Part shown: positions 44,203 through 53,796 of the stretch, piece after piece
How the letters are laid out: each line of letters starts with the position of its first letter
Numbering within the stretch: the first letter of the stretch is position 1
Assembly (NCBI GenBank): GCA_963788285.1
Contig: CAWBGB010000019.1
Location: forward strand, 62,001-126,000
Source: Alicyclobacillus_A sp963788285
GTDB lineage: Bacteria; Bacillota; Bacilli; Alicyclobacillales; Alicyclobacillaceae
Direction: 5' to 3'
DNA: 64,000 nucleotides
The notes under the pieces: generated by a model
Told to the model about the DNA's origin: nothing
What the model saw: only the letters and a program-made list of their open reading frames with translations
Database searches by the model: none
Program-made: the position numbers and the translations under genes

Positions 44203-46155
44203 GTGCGAGTGACTCGTAGGACCATGCGCCGCAGATTCGTCATCTTACTTCTTTGCTTGCTGTTGGCGATTGGCGGCCTGATCGGTAGATTGGCGTACAT
44301 TCAAATTGGGCAGTCCTCGTGGTTGAAGGCGCAGGCCGAGTCATCCTGGGAGAGAAGTATTCCTGTGGAAGGTACGCGCGGTACGATTTACGACGACAAA
44401 GGCAGGGTACTGGTATACACCGCGACTGCACCGACTGTCATTGCTGTGCCTGCCCAAGTGAAGGACAAGCCAGGGACAGCGCAGGCGTTGGCAGGAATCC
44501 TGCAAATGCCGGTGGCGGATGTATTGAAGTTGTTGCAGAAGAGGTCGCTCACCGTTTACATCTCGCCCAAAGGACGGCGAGTCACAGAGCAGCAGGCGAC
44601 GCAGATCCGCAACCTCGACCTCCCTGGAATCTACATTTCGGAGGCTGGGAAACGCGCCTATCCGTATGGCTCACTGGCGGCTCAAGTGCTCGGCATCACA
44701 GGGGCGCAAAACCAGGGCCTGACGGGGGTGGAAAAGCAGTACAACGACGTGTTGCAAGGTCAACGAGGCTACATTACCTTCTATGCCAAAGCGAACGGGG
44801 AACGAATGCCTGCGACCGGCGAACATTATCAACCACCGACGGACGGGCAAGACATTCAATTGACGATTGACGCTCAGATCCAGCAGTTCGTGGAGCGCGA
44901 GGTGGAGCAGGCCGTGGCCGAGTACAATCCGGATTCAGTCACGGCTATCGTGGAAGACCCGAAGACCGGGAACATTCTCGCCATGGCCAATTACCCCAGC
45001 TTTGATCCAGCACACTGGCAGGACTATCCACCTTCCACGTACAACCACAACCTGGCCATTTGGCAGACGTTCGAGCCTGGGTCGACGTTCAAGGTGGTTA
45101 CTTTGTCGGCTGCGCTGCAGGAAAAGGAGGTCAGCCTCGCGGACCGGTTTTACGACCCCGGCTACTACGAAGTCGCTGGCCGGAAGGTGAAGTGCTGGAA
45201 AGCCGGCGGACACGGCTCGGAGTCGTTCCTGAACGTGGTCGAAAATTCTTGTAATCCCGGCTTCATTGCACTGGGGGAACGGTTAGGTAAGGAGACGTTG
45301 TTCTCGTACATCAAGAAATTTGGGTTCGGCTCGAAAACGGGCATTGACTTGCCCGGAGAGGGAAACGGTATCCTCTTTAATTTGAACAAGGTTGGACCCC
45401 TGGAATTGGCAACGACCGCTTTTGGCCAAGGGGTTTCGGTCACGCCTATCCAACAGGTGATGGCCATGGGTGCGATTGCAAACGGTGGCATTCTCATGAA
45501 ACCGCACGTTGTGCAAGCGATTCTCGACCACGACACCGGACAGGTCATTGAGCAGATCAAGCCCCAAGAAGTGCGTCGGGTGATTGATGCGGATACGGCG
45601 AAACAGGTTCGGGACGCCTTGGAGAGCGTTGTCGCTCGCGGTAGCGGCGGGGGAGCTTATCAACCGGGCTACCGGGTGGCCGGTAAGACGGGGACAGCGC
45701 AGGTCGTCGTGAACGGACGCTATGACCCCAGCCACTACATTGTCTCATTCATGGGTATGGCCCCTGCAGACAACCCGCGCCTGGTCGCGTACATTGCTAT
45801 CGACTACCCGCGCCCGCGCAACGGCGCTGCTGTCTTTGGCGGTGTCATCGCCGCTCCAATTGTCGGCCGCATCCTTTGGGACAGCCTGCAGTACCTGGGC
45901 GTCCCGCAGTCTAATCAAGGGATTCCGAAGAAACCGAAACCGCTAGATCCCATCATGGAGGAGGTCCCGAACCTCGTGGGTATGACCATTGGTGACGCGA
46001 AACGGACGGCGATTCAGAGCAGTGCGCAGCTAAACGCAGAAGTCGTGGGCATCGGCAAGTACGTGATCTGGCAATCGCCACCCGGTGGCACGCAGGTGAA
46101 ACCTAATTCCACGGTACGGTTATACCTCGGGGACAATCCTCCGAGGGTGAATTGA
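44203..46155 (+). CDS. spoVD: Sporulation penicillin-binding protein SpoVD
   Basis: 650 aa class B PBP needed for spore cortex peptidoglycan. Single N-terminal anchor, transpeptidase motifs EPGSTFKVV, VENSCNPGF (SxN with Cys) and AGKTGTAQVV, and one C-terminal PASTA domain (VPNLVGMTIGDAKRTAI). GTG 44203 lies 7 nt after GGGGG; ATG 44188 has no ribosome site. It differs from pbpB by its single PASTA and follows it as in Bacillus. Confidence 0.92.
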   Translation: MRVTRRTMRRRFVILLLCLLLAIGGLIGRLAYIQIGQSSWLKAQAESSWERSIPVEGTRGTIYDDKGRVLVYTATAPTVIAVPAQVKDKPGTAQALAGILQMPVADVLKLLQKRSLTVYISPKGRRVTEQQATQIRNLDLPGIYISEAGKRAYPYGSLAAQVLGITGAQNQGLTGVEKQYNDVLQGQRGYITFYAKANGERMPATGEHYQPPTDGQDIQLTIDAQIQQFVEREVEQAVAEYNPDSVTAIVEDPKTGNILAMANYPSFDPAHWQDYPPSTYNHNLAIWQTFEPGSTFKVVTLSAALQEKEVSLADRFYDPGYYEVAGRKVKCWKAGGHGSESFLNVVENSCNPGFIALGERLGKETLFSYIKKFGFGSKTGIDLPGEGNGILFNLNKVGPLELATTAFGQGVSVTPIQQVMAMGAIANGGILMKPHVVQAILDHDTGQVIEQIKPQEVRRVIDADTAKQVRDALESVVARGSGGGAYQPGYRVAGKTGTAQVVVNGRYDPSHYIVSFMGMAPADNPRLVAYIAIDYPRPRNGAAVFGGVIAAPIVGRILWDSLQYLGVPQSNQGIPKKPKPLDPIMEEVPNLVGMTIGDAKRTAIQSSAQLNAEVVGIGKYVIWQSPPGGTQVKPNSTVRLYLGDNPPRVN

Positions 46156-46197
46156 CAAGCGGTTGGGAACACGAGTAGTCTGGTCAATGTAATATCG

Positions 46198-46223
46198 AAG
46201 GGCGGTTAGCCCCGCCCTTTTTT
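46198..46223 (+). terminator. Terminator of spoVD
   Basis: AAGGGCGG and CCGCCCTT with a short loop, followed by six Ts. Transcription of murE probably restarts, or passes through a partial stop, in the 60 bp that follow. Confidence 0.88.
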
Positions 46224-46284
46224 CTCTACCGAGAGATTTGGAAATTCATAGCTACAGAGCGGACAGGTTGAGGAGGCAAGCGGC

Positions 46285-47787
46285 ATGCTCTTGCGGCAGC
46301 TGGTCGCACCGTTGATCAAACACAAACGGATTGGTTGCAAGGGAATTGACTTCGACGACGTCGAGATTCTGTCGGTGACGGCAGATTCGCGCAAAGTGAC
46401 ACCGGGGGCGCTGTTCATCGCCATTCGCGGAAATACCGTGGACGGGCACACATTTCTCGCGGAAAGCGCGCGCAAAGGCGCGGCTGCGGCGCTTGTAGAA
46501 GAAGCCCATCCGGACCTCGATATTCCGCAAATCGTAGTACCGGATACGCGGTTTGCCTCCGCAGTGGTTGCGAGTGTGTTTTACCGGCATCCATCTCGCC
46601 AACTGCAAATGATTGGCGTGACGGGTACGAACGGGAAGACGACGGTGACCCACCTGATTGAGATCATCCTTCAGGCGGCTGGGTATAAGACGGGGTTATA
46701 CGGCACCATCGGGAAGCGAATTGACGGAAAGACCGTCGACGTCGTCAACACGACGCCGGAGGCCGTGGAATTGCAGGGGATTCTGCACGAAATGGTGGAG
46801 GCGGGATGCAGTCACGGCATCATGGAGGTGTCTTCCCATGCGTTGGAGCTGCATCGAGTGGCCGGCACGCGGTACCACATTGCAGTGTTCACCAATCTAA
46901 CGCAGGATCACCTGGACTTCCACGGTACCATGGAGAACTACCGGGCCGCCAAAGGCAAGCTGTTCTCCCGACTGGGCAACGAGTACGGTGACGATACAAA
47001 GGCTTCCGCGTACGCGGTGTTGAACGCGGACGATCCCGCGTTTGACTACCTTCGCCAACAAACCGTCGCGGAGTGCATTACATATGCCATCGACGCACAT
47101 GCGGACGTCCGGGCAAGAAACGTCCAGGTGCGGGCAGAAGGTGTCTCGTTTGACGTCTGCACCTTTGCTGGGGATGCACACGTGCAGCTGGACATGACGG
47201 GGCGTTTCAACGTGTACAACGCGCTGGCGGCCATCAGTGTGGCGCTGGTGGAGGGGGTTCCGCTTTCGACGGCAGTCAAGGCGCTGCAGTCTGTTCGCGG
47301 GATTCCTGGCCGGTTAGAAAAGGTGTCCGCAGGTCAGCCGTACACGGTTCTGGTGGACTACTCGCATACACCGGACAGCCTGGAAAACGCCCTCTTAACC
47401 GTTCGCGAGTTTGCAACCGGCAACGTCATCACGGTGGTCGGGTGTGGCGGCGACAGGGACAAAGGCAAGCGGCCGTTGATGGCGCAAATTGCTGCACGTT
47501 ACAGTGACCGGTTCATCTTGACCAGTGATAACCCGCGCACGGAAGACCCTGAGGCCATTTTAGACGACATGGAAGCAGGCCTTGTCGGCGCCGACGCCCG
47601 GTATGACAGAATCGTGGATCGGAAGCAGGCGATAGAGGCGGCCATTCAACAGGCGGCCGCAGGCGATGTAGTGCTCATTGCAGGCAAAGGGCACGAGACG
47701 TACCAAATCGTCGGCACCGAGAAATTCCACTTTGATGACCGGGAGGTAGCCCGAGCGGCCATTCTGCAATCACTGCAGTCATCGTGA
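46285..47787 (+). CDS. murE: UDP-MurNAc-L-Ala-D-Glu:meso-diaminopimelate ligase
   Basis: 500 aa Mur ligase adding the third stem residue. The ATP site is VTGTNGKTTVTHL, and YSHTPDSLENAL is typical of MurE. The specificity motif DNPRTEDP near residue 415 indicates meso-diaminopimelate rather than lysine. ATG after GAGGAGGC. The pathway continues with MraY and MurD immediately downstream. Confidence 0.96.
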   Translation: MLLRQLVAPLIKHKRIGCKGIDFDDVEILSVTADSRKVTPGALFIAIRGNTVDGHTFLAESARKGAAAALVEEAHPDLDIPQIVVPDTRFASAVVASVFYRHPSRQLQMIGVTGTNGKTTVTHLIEIILQAAGYKTGLYGTIGKRIDGKTVDVVNTTPEAVELQGILHEMVEAGCSHGIMEVSSHALELHRVAGTRYHIAVFTNLTQDHLDFHGTMENYRAAKGKLFSRLGNEYGDDTKASAYAVLNADDPAFDYLRQQTVAECITYAIDAHADVRARNVQVRAEGVSFDVCTFAGDAHVQLDMTGRFNVYNALAAISVALVEGVPLSTAVKALQSVRGIPGRLEKVSAGQPYTVLVDYSHTPDSLENALLTVREFATGNVITVVGCGGDRDKGKRPLMAQIAARYSDRFILTSDNPRTEDPEAILDDMEAGLVGADARYDRIVDRKQAIEAAIQQAAAGDVVLIAGKGHETYQIVGTEKFHFDDREVARAAILQSLQSS

Positions 47788-47800
47788 AAGGGGATTATCT

Positions 47801-48772
47801 ATGGACTTGCAGGCACTCCTGTTGACTGCCGGAGCGGCATTCGCCATTGCGGTGTTGCTCGGGCCTATCTGCATTCCAATTTTGCATCGGTTGAAGTTTG
47901 GACAGCGCGTACGGGAAGAAGGGCCGAAACATCATCAGGTCAAATCTGGCACGCCCACGATGGGGGGCGTGATGATTATTGTCTCTTTGGTGCTGACGAC
48001 GTTGAAATTCAGCTTGACCAGCATGGACGTCCTTTTACTTTTGCTTGCCACGGTGTCTTTTGGACTCATTGGCTTTGCCGACGATTTCATCAAAGTCGTA
48101 AAAAAGCGTAACCTCGGCTTGCGGGCAAAACAGAAGCTGTTTTGGCAATTTGTCGCGACACTGCTCTTGTTTGGCGGTCTGTGGTTGGACTGGAGCCGGC
48201 AAGGGCAACATTTTACTGTGAGCGTACCCTTTACGTCGTTGTCCGTGGACCTTGGTTTTTTCTACCTATTGTTCTTGTTGTTCGTACTGCTCGGCACCAC
48301 CAACGCTGTCAACTTGACAGACGGCCTGGATGGCCTGTTGTCTGGGTGTGCGTCCATCGTCTTCGCAGCGTACGCATTCTACGCGTATTGGCACACCGAA
48401 TACGATGTGGCGTTGTTCTGTGCTGCAATGGTCGGCGCATTAATTGGATTTCTGATGTTCAACCGCCATCCTGCCAAAGTGTTCATGGGGGACACGGGCT
48501 CGCTGGCTATCGGTGGAGCGCTGGCCATGGTCGCTGTCCTCACCCACAGCGAACTCGGACTTATCCTGTTTGGTCTGGTTTTCGTTGTGGAGTGTCTGTC
48601 GGTGATCATCCAAGTGTTTGCGTTTCAGACGTTCGGTAAGCGCGTGTTTCGTATGAGTCCGCTGCACCACCACTTTGAACTGTCTGGCTGGTCGGAGTGG
48701 GAAGTGGTGATTGGCTTCTGGCTGGCAGCGTTCATCACGGCATTTGGAAGTCTTGCACTGCTGTCACATTAA
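47801..48772 (+). CDS. mraY: Phospho-MurNAc-pentapeptide transferase MraY
   Basis: 323 aa polytopic membrane enzyme that links UDP-MurNAc-pentapeptide to undecaprenyl phosphate (lipid I). GPKHHQVKSGTPTMGGVMI, the acidic motif GFADDFIKV, NAVNLTDGLDGL, and the cytoplasmic His cluster MSPLHHHFEL are all present, with about ten transmembrane segments. AAAGGGGAT precedes the ATG. Confidence 0.96.
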   Translation: MDLQALLLTAGAAFAIAVLLGPICIPILHRLKFGQRVREEGPKHHQVKSGTPTMGGVMIIVSLVLTTLKFSLTSMDVLLLLLATVSFGLIGFADDFIKVVKKRNLGLRAKQKLFWQFVATLLLFGGLWLDWSRQGQHFTVSVPFTSLSVDLGFFYLLFLLFVLLGTTNAVNLTDGLDGLLSGCASIVFAAYAFYAYWHTEYDVALFCAAMVGALIGFLMFNRHPAKVFMGDTGSLAIGGALAMVAVLTHSELGLILFGLVFVVECLSVIIQVFAFQTFGKRVFRMSPLHHHFELSGWSEWEVVIGFWLAAFITAFGSLALLSH

Positions 48773-48827
48773 TCGCAAGAGCGGCTGTAGGGCCGCGTTT
48801 ATCCGGTAAGAGGAAAGAGGAGAGGTC

Positions 48828-50186
48828 ATGAAAATCGAGAGCGGGCAAAACGTGTTGGTCATGGGTCTGGCGCGAAGCGGTGAGGCTGTCGCACGACTGT
48901 TGATGTCTCACGGCTGCAAGGTAACGGTCAATGAGCGCCGACAACGGGAGGAATTAGAGCCGGAGGCGGATCAGCTTGCGGCGCTTGGCGCCCGCCTCGT
49001 ATTTGGTGGGCACCCTCTGTCGCTGTTAGATGATAACCCGGACTACATTGTCAAGAATCCGGGCATCCCCTATTCGGTTCCACTCCTCAAAGAGGCAGCT
49101 CGGCGAAAGATTCCCATCTACACCGAGATAGAAGTCGCGTCGTGGGTGACGACGTCCCCGCTGGTGGCCATCACGGGGTCAAACGGCAAGACCACCACGA
49201 CGACTCTGGTGGGTGAAATCCTGGCAGAGTCCGGTATGGATCCTGTGGTGGCGGGGAATATCGGCCGTGTGTTATCGGGGCTTGTCACACAGGTGAGGCC
49301 GGACCAACCGATTGTCTTGGAAGTGTCGAGTTTTCAACTGCTCGGTGTTGAGACGTTACATCCACGTGTGGCCGCCTTGCTGAACCTGTATCCGGCGCAC
49401 CTCGACTACCACGAAACGTATGAAGCTTACGTGGATGCGAAATGGCGCTTGTTTCAAAACATGGCGGCTGGCGATGTCGCTGTCTTGAATTTTGATCAGG
49501 CTGAAATTCGCAATCACGCTGCCCAGCTGAGAGCGGACGTGGTGTGGTTTAGCCGACAGGGCGAAGTGCCGGAAGGAACCTTTGTGGCAAACGGCGAGAT
49601 TATCGTGCGCAAATCGGGAACGGATACCCGCTTGCTGGCGATTTCGGCGCTCGGGCTCAAAGGAGAGCACAACTTGGAAAACGCGCTGGCGGCGACCGCC
49701 ATCGCCATCTGGGCGGGTGCCTCGTTGAACGCGGCAAAGAACGTGCTGATGCGCTTTCAAGGTATTGAGCACCGATTGGAGTTTGTTCGTACGGTTGGTG
49801 GTGTAGACTGGTACAACGACTCCAAAGCGACCAATCCTACTGCGGCCATCCGCGCTCTGCGGTCGTTTCCGGAAAACGTCGTATGGATTGCCGGCGGTCT
49901 AGACAGAGGGGACGACTTTGGTGTGCTCGTGGATGAACTGCGCGGCAAGGTGAAGGCTGCCGTTTTGCTCGGACAATCCGCGAAGCGGCTGGAGTCTGTC
50001 TGCGGCGAGGCGGGAGTACAACGCACACTTCTTGTGAACACAGTGGAGCAAGCCGTACGCCAGGCGAATGAACTAGCGCAACCTGGAGATGTCGTGCTGT
50101 TCTCACCGTCCTGTGCAAGTTGGGACATGTTTACGTCTTTTGAGGAACGTGGACGAATCTTCAAACGTGCCGTGCATACATTGTAG
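48828..50186 (+). CDS. murD: UDP-MurNAc-L-alanine:D-glutamate ligase
   Basis: 452 aa Mur ligase. N-terminal Rossmann-like VLVMGLARSGEAVARLL, ATP site ITGSNGKTTTTTL, central NLYPAHLDYHETYEAY and WYNDSKATNPTA. GAGGAGAGG precedes the ATG. It acts before MurE in the pathway although encoded after it, as in other dcw clusters. Confidence 0.96.
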   Translation: MKIESGQNVLVMGLARSGEAVARLLMSHGCKVTVNERRQREELEPEADQLAALGARLVFGGHPLSLLDDNPDYIVKNPGIPYSVPLLKEAARRKIPIYTEIEVASWVTTSPLVAITGSNGKTTTTTLVGEILAESGMDPVVAGNIGRVLSGLVTQVRPDQPIVLEVSSFQLLGVETLHPRVAALLNLYPAHLDYHETYEAYVDAKWRLFQNMAAGDVAVLNFDQAEIRNHAAQLRADVVWFSRQGEVPEGTFVANGEIIVRKSGTDTRLLAISALGLKGEHNLENALAATAIAIWAGASLNAAKNVLMRFQGIEHRLEFVRTVGGVDWYNDSKATNPTAAIRALRSFPENVVWIAGGLDRGDDFGVLVDELRGKVKAAVLLGQSAKRLESVCGEAGVQRTLLVNTVEQAVRQANELAQPGDVVLFSPSCASWDMFTSFEERGRIFKRAVHTL

Positions 50187-50332
50187 CGTTGGCGATTGGA
50201 CAGACTTTCGCGTTTTGCAAGGTCCCCCTGCCCGCAACGTCTTCGAGGGACCGTGACCACTTCTTGGGAACAGAGCAAAACGCGAGGGCGGTCAGCCCAT
50301 CGCCGTACTCGCAAAGGAGGTGCGGCTCTGCG

Positions 50333-51427
50333 TTGGTACGCACGAAGGGCAATGTTGACTACGTGATTGTCGCCGTGACGCTCGTGCTCTTGTGTATTGG
50401 CCTGGTCATGGTACACAGCGCAAGTTCCGTGATTTCGGTGCAAAAATTCACCGACGCTTTCTACTACGCGAAGCGGCAATTAATGTGGGCCGGGCTTGGA
50501 TTGGGTTTGATGTTTATCATGGCTAACTTTGACTACCACAGACTTCGCGCCTGGGCTCCGAAGATTGTCATCGCCAGTTTTTTGTTCCTCGTTCTGGTAC
50601 TGGTGGTCGGTGAAAGCCGGGGCGGTTCCAAGGCCTGGCTCGGCATTGGCTCATTTGGGATTCAGCCTTCGGAGTTTGCTAAATTGGCCCTCATTCTTTT
50701 CCTCGCGCACTACCTCGCGGAGGCGGCCGACCGCATGGAGTCCTTTGCGCGAGGGTTTCTCCCGCCGCTTTTCATTTCTCTGCTCACAGTCGGCTTAATC
50801 ATGCTTGAGCCCGACCTTGGGCAGAGCGTGGTGATCATGGGGACTACGATTGTCATGCTCTACGCAGCTGGAGCCCGATTGAGTCACCTCGGGTTGCTCG
50901 GGGGCTCCGGGTTGCTGGCCTTCGCCGCACTGGTGGCGATGGCGCCGTATCGGATCAAGCGCATCGTTGCATTTTTGGACCCGTGGCAATTCCCGCTGGA
51001 CAAAGGGTATCAAATCATTCAGTCGTTGTACGCCCTCGGATCCGGTGGTCTGGTGGGGCTTGGACTCGGGAACAGTCGTCAGAAGTATCTGTATCTTCCG
51101 GAGCCGCAGACCGACTTCATCTACTCGATTCTCGGGGAAGAGCTGGGCTTTCTCGGTGGTGCCACGGTGCTGGTACTGTTCGGAGTCTTGGTGTGGCGCG
51201 GATTTCGTACTGCAATGTTCGCCCCGGACGAGTTCGGATCGTTATTGGCAGCGGGCATCACGGGAATGATTGCGGTACAAGTACTTATCAACGTGGGGGT
51301 CGTCACCAGTTCCATTCCTGCGACGGGCATCACGCTGCCATTCATCAGCTTTGGTGGGTCTTCACTGACCTTGATGTTAACGGGCGTCGGCATTCTGCTG
51401 AACATCTCTCGGCAATCCTTGCGCTGA
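50333..51427 (+). CDS. spoVE: SEDS glycosyltransferase, SpoVE/FtsW type
   Basis: 364 aa polytopic SEDS protein. SEDS enzymes polymerise lipid II with a partner class B PBP. GGSKAWLGIGSFGIQPSEFAK, MLEPDLGQSVV and LPFISFGGSSL are family signatures. TTG 50333 lies 12 nt after AAAGGAGGTG; a longer reading from 50189 has no ribosome site and a non-membrane N terminus. Its place between murD and murG corresponds to spoVE of Bacillus, which acts in cortex synthesis with SpoVD; a vegetative FtsW role cannot be excluded. Confidence 0.9.
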   Translation: MVRTKGNVDYVIVAVTLVLLCIGLVMVHSASSVISVQKFTDAFYYAKRQLMWAGLGLGLMFIMANFDYHRLRAWAPKIVIASFLFLVLVLVVGESRGGSKAWLGIGSFGIQPSEFAKLALILFLAHYLAEAADRMESFARGFLPPLFISLLTVGLIMLEPDLGQSVVIMGTTIVMLYAAGARLSHLGLLGGSGLLAFAALVAMAPYRIKRIVAFLDPWQFPLDKGYQIIQSLYALGSGGLVGLGLGNSRQKYLYLPEPQTDFIYSILGEELGFLGGATVLVLFGVLVWRGFRTAMFAPDEFGSLLAAGITGMIAVQVLINVGVVTSSIPATGITLPFISFGGSSLTLMLTGVGILLNISRQSLR

Positions 51428-51475
51428 AGATTTTCAACATACTGTCATTAAGTGATTTGCAAAATTCCTCTAGAG

Positions 51476-51540
51476 TGGTTCAGCACGACTAGATGTAGTG
51501 TTTCCCGAATACCGGAAACACTACATATTGTGCTGAACCA
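51476..51540. repeat. Long imperfect inverted repeat between spoVE and murG
   Basis: TGGTTCAGCAC and GTGCTGAACCA form the outer arms, and ATGTAGTGTTTCC and GGAAACACTACAT the inner arms, with an asymmetric internal loop (GACTAG / ATT) and an apical loop of about 8 nt. Direct repeats TTGCAAA lie outside at 51457-51463 and 51556-51562. It may be a MITE-like insertion, an RNA processing site or a structured leader. Confidence 0.7.
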
Positions 51541-51589
51541 GGTTTCGTCGCTATCTTGCAAATTGCTGGTCATTAGCCAGACCAACCTC

Positions 51590-51623
51590 CCCTCTGCTAT
51601 CATGGATGGTCAGAGGGTTTTTT
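51590..51623 (+). terminator. Terminator-like hairpin directly before murG
   Basis: CCCTCTG (51590-51596) and CAGAGGG (51611-51617) followed by TTTTTTG. It ends 24 bp before the murG ATG, so it would stop spoVE read-through or act as an attenuator. Confidence 0.75.
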
Positions 51624-51647
51624 GTGACGTCCTGAAGGGGTGAGGAC

Positions 51648-52751
51648 ATGCGCCTGATGTTAACTGGCGGCGGTACGGGGGGCCATATCTACCCGGGGCT
51701 CACGTTGCTGCGCTACATGGAAAAGAAGTATGGATCTGTACAGGTCCTTTACGTAGGGTCAGAGCGTGGATTAGAGCAAGACATTGTGAAGCGCACGGGT
51801 ATTCCGTTTGTTTCCATTCCGGCCGCAGGACTGCGGCGGCAATTAAGTTTGTCCGGTTTGAAAACGGTTTGGACGACAGCACGGGGGTACTGGAAGGCGA
51901 AGAAGCTTGTTCGCGAGTTTCGCCCGGATGTGGTCGTTGGAACGGGGGGCTACGTGACGTTGCCCGTGGTGTTTGCAGCGGCAGCCTACAACGTTCCGTC
52001 GGTGGTCTGGGAGGGCAACGCCCGACCTGGACTGACAAATCAGCTCTGCGCGCGTAAAGCGTACGGTGTGGCAGTTTGTTTTGAGGACACGAAGAAGTGG
52101 TTCGACAAGGCGAACAAGGTGGTTGTGACTGGCAATCCGCGGGCGAGCGAGGTGCTCGACGTGGGCGAAGCGGAACTCGCTGCAGCGCGCAGTCGGTACC
52201 GGTTGTCACCAGGAAAGAAACTGATTGTCTGCTTTGCGGGTAGTCGCGGGGCGGAAACCGTGAACGAGGTGTGGGCGAAGACCATTCCCAAATTTGCGGA
52301 AAAACCGGATTGGCAGCTGCTGTACGTGACGGGGGATAAACACTACGAGTCTGTGAAACACTCGCTGTCCCATCTACCGCCGAATGTCACCGTACTTCCG
52401 TTTGTACACGACATGCCCGCGGTATTGCCGCAGGCGGCCGCGCTGGTGACTCGGGCAGGGAGTTCCACGCTGGCTGAAATCTGCTCGTTTGGCCTGGCGT
52501 CCATTTTGATTCCATCCCCGTACGTAACGGCCAATCACCAGGAGGAAAACGCCCGCAGGCTGGTAGATAAGGGGGCTGCGTTGATGATTCGCGAGTCCGA
52601 GTTGACGCCGGAAAGCCTGTGGAACGCGCTGTTGGCCGTTTTGGAAACCAACAAGGGCGATGAACTGCGCCGTGCTGCAAAGCAGTTGGCGACGCCCGAT
52701 GCGGTGCGCGACTTATGTGCGCTTGTGATGGAAGCCTGGCAATCACGGTGA
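51648..52751 (+). CDS. murG: UDP-GlcNAc transferase MurG (lipid II synthesis)
   Basis: 367 aa peripheral GT-B glycosyltransferase making lipid II from lipid I. N-terminal LTGGGTGGHIYPGL, second-domain VTRAGSSTLAEICSFGLAS and PSPYVTANHQEENA. The usual HEQNAVPG acceptor-site segment reads WEGNARPG. ATG after GAAGGGGTGAGG. It is preceded by an unusual hairpin-plus-terminator leader. Confidence 0.94.
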   Translation: MRLMLTGGGTGGHIYPGLTLLRYMEKKYGSVQVLYVGSERGLEQDIVKRTGIPFVSIPAAGLRRQLSLSGLKTVWTTARGYWKAKKLVREFRPDVVVGTGGYVTLPVVFAAAAYNVPSVVWEGNARPGLTNQLCARKAYGVAVCFEDTKKWFDKANKVVVTGNPRASEVLDVGEAELAAARSRYRLSPGKKLIVCFAGSRGAETVNEVWAKTIPKFAEKPDWQLLYVTGDKHYESVKHSLSHLPPNVTVLPFVHDMPAVLPQAAALVTRAGSSTLAEICSFGLASILIPSPYVTANHQEENARRLVDKGAALMIRESELTPESLWNALLAVLETNKGDELRRAAKQLATPDAVRDLCALVMEAWQSR

Positions 52752-52770
52752 ACATCCTGAATCGAAAAAA

Positions 52771-52849
52771 GGTGTGGAATCACCCATTCCCGGCTGACGC
52801 CATATGATGCCATACGGACCTGGGCGCAGGCGTCAGCCAATGTTTGGCT
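52771..52849 (+). other. Structured leader between murG and murB
   Basis: A 10-bp perfect inverted repeat GGCTGACGCC (52792-52801) / GGCGTCAGCC (52829-52838) encloses 27 nt. Its 3' arm overlaps a second hairpin AGCCAA-TGT-TTGGCT (52835-52849), so the two folds exclude each other. A small GGTG/CACC or GGAAT/ATTCC hairpin precedes them. The murB ribosome site follows within 6 nt. Confidence 0.5.
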
Positions 52850-52867
52850 CACGTTGGAGGTTAGAAG

Positions 52868-53791
52868 ATGAATTCGCAAAGCGTCCTCGCTGTCCTGGAG
52901 CGATACAACATCCGGGACGTGCTTTTCGATGAACCAATGTCTCGTCACACGACATGGAGGATTGGTGGCCCTGCCGATATCTTCGTCTGCCCAAAGAGTT
53001 TGGAGGAAGTGCAGGGGGCTATTCTCGCGGCAAGGGAACTCGGCATACCATGGACGGTGATTGGGCGCGGGTCAAATCTGCTCGTCCTCGACGGCGGGAT
53101 TCGCGGCATGGTCATCAAGATGCACGACAATTTCGCGCGTGTGTCTGTTGACGGCAATACACTGACCGCACAGGCGGGCCGCTCTTTCGTCTCAGCCGCC
53201 AGCATTGCGATTCGGAAAGGTTTGTCTGGGCTCGAATTCGCCACTGGCATTCCCGGTAGTGTGGGAGGTGCTGTGATGATGAACGCGGGCGCATACGGCG
53301 GTGAAGTGAAAGATGTCTTGCTCTGGGCGGATGTGGTCGACAGCGACGGAAACGTGCAGCGTTTGTCCAAAGAGGATTTGAAGTTCTCGTACCGTTACAG
53401 TGTGCTGAAGGACCACCCCAAGCTGGTCGTGGAAGCTGCGTTTGGGTTGCGGCCCGGCGACAGTGAAGCCATGATGAGGACAGTCAAGGAATGGTCGCAG
53501 CGGAGAAACCAAACGCAACCGTTGTCGCTGCCGAACTGCGGTTCTGTCTTTCGTAATCCGGAAGGTACGCACGCAGGTTTCTTGATTGAGTCGGCAGGTC
53601 TGAAAGGACTGAGACGAGGGAACGCGCAAATCAGCGAGAAACATGCCAATTTTATCGTTAACCTCGGAGGTGCCAAGGCGGAAGACGTGCTCTGGTTGAT
53701 GCGCCACGTCCAGGAAACCATCCAGGACCGCTTTTCCATACACCTGGAGACCGAAGTACGGCTCATGGGTGAACCAGCGTCGGGGAGGTGA
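52868..53791 (+). CDS. murB: UDP-N-acetylenolpyruvoylglucosamine reductase
   Basis: 307 aa FAD enzyme reducing enolpyruvyl-UDP-GlcNAc to UDP-MurNAc with NADPH. TTWRIGGPADIFV, the FAD loop IGRGSNLLVLDGG, GIPGSVGGAVMMNAGAYG and the C-terminal catalytic Ser region CGSVFRNPEG are intact. GGAGGTTAGAAG precedes the ATG. It overlaps the end region of murA's ribosome site, so coupling is likely. Confidence 0.95.
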   Translation: MNSQSVLAVLERYNIRDVLFDEPMSRHTTWRIGGPADIFVCPKSLEEVQGAILAARELGIPWTVIGRGSNLLVLDGGIRGMVIKMHDNFARVSVDGNTLTAQAGRSFVSAASIAIRKGLSGLEFATGIPGSVGGAVMMNAGAYGGEVKDVLLWADVVDSDGNVQRLSKEDLKFSYRYSVLKDHPKLVVEAAFGLRPGDSEAMMRTVKEWSQRRNQTQPLSLPNCGSVFRNPEGTHAGFLIESAGLKGLRRGNAQISEKHANFIVNLGGAKAEDVLWLMRHVQETIQDRFSIHLETEVRLMGEPASGR

Positions 53792-53796
53792 CGGGT

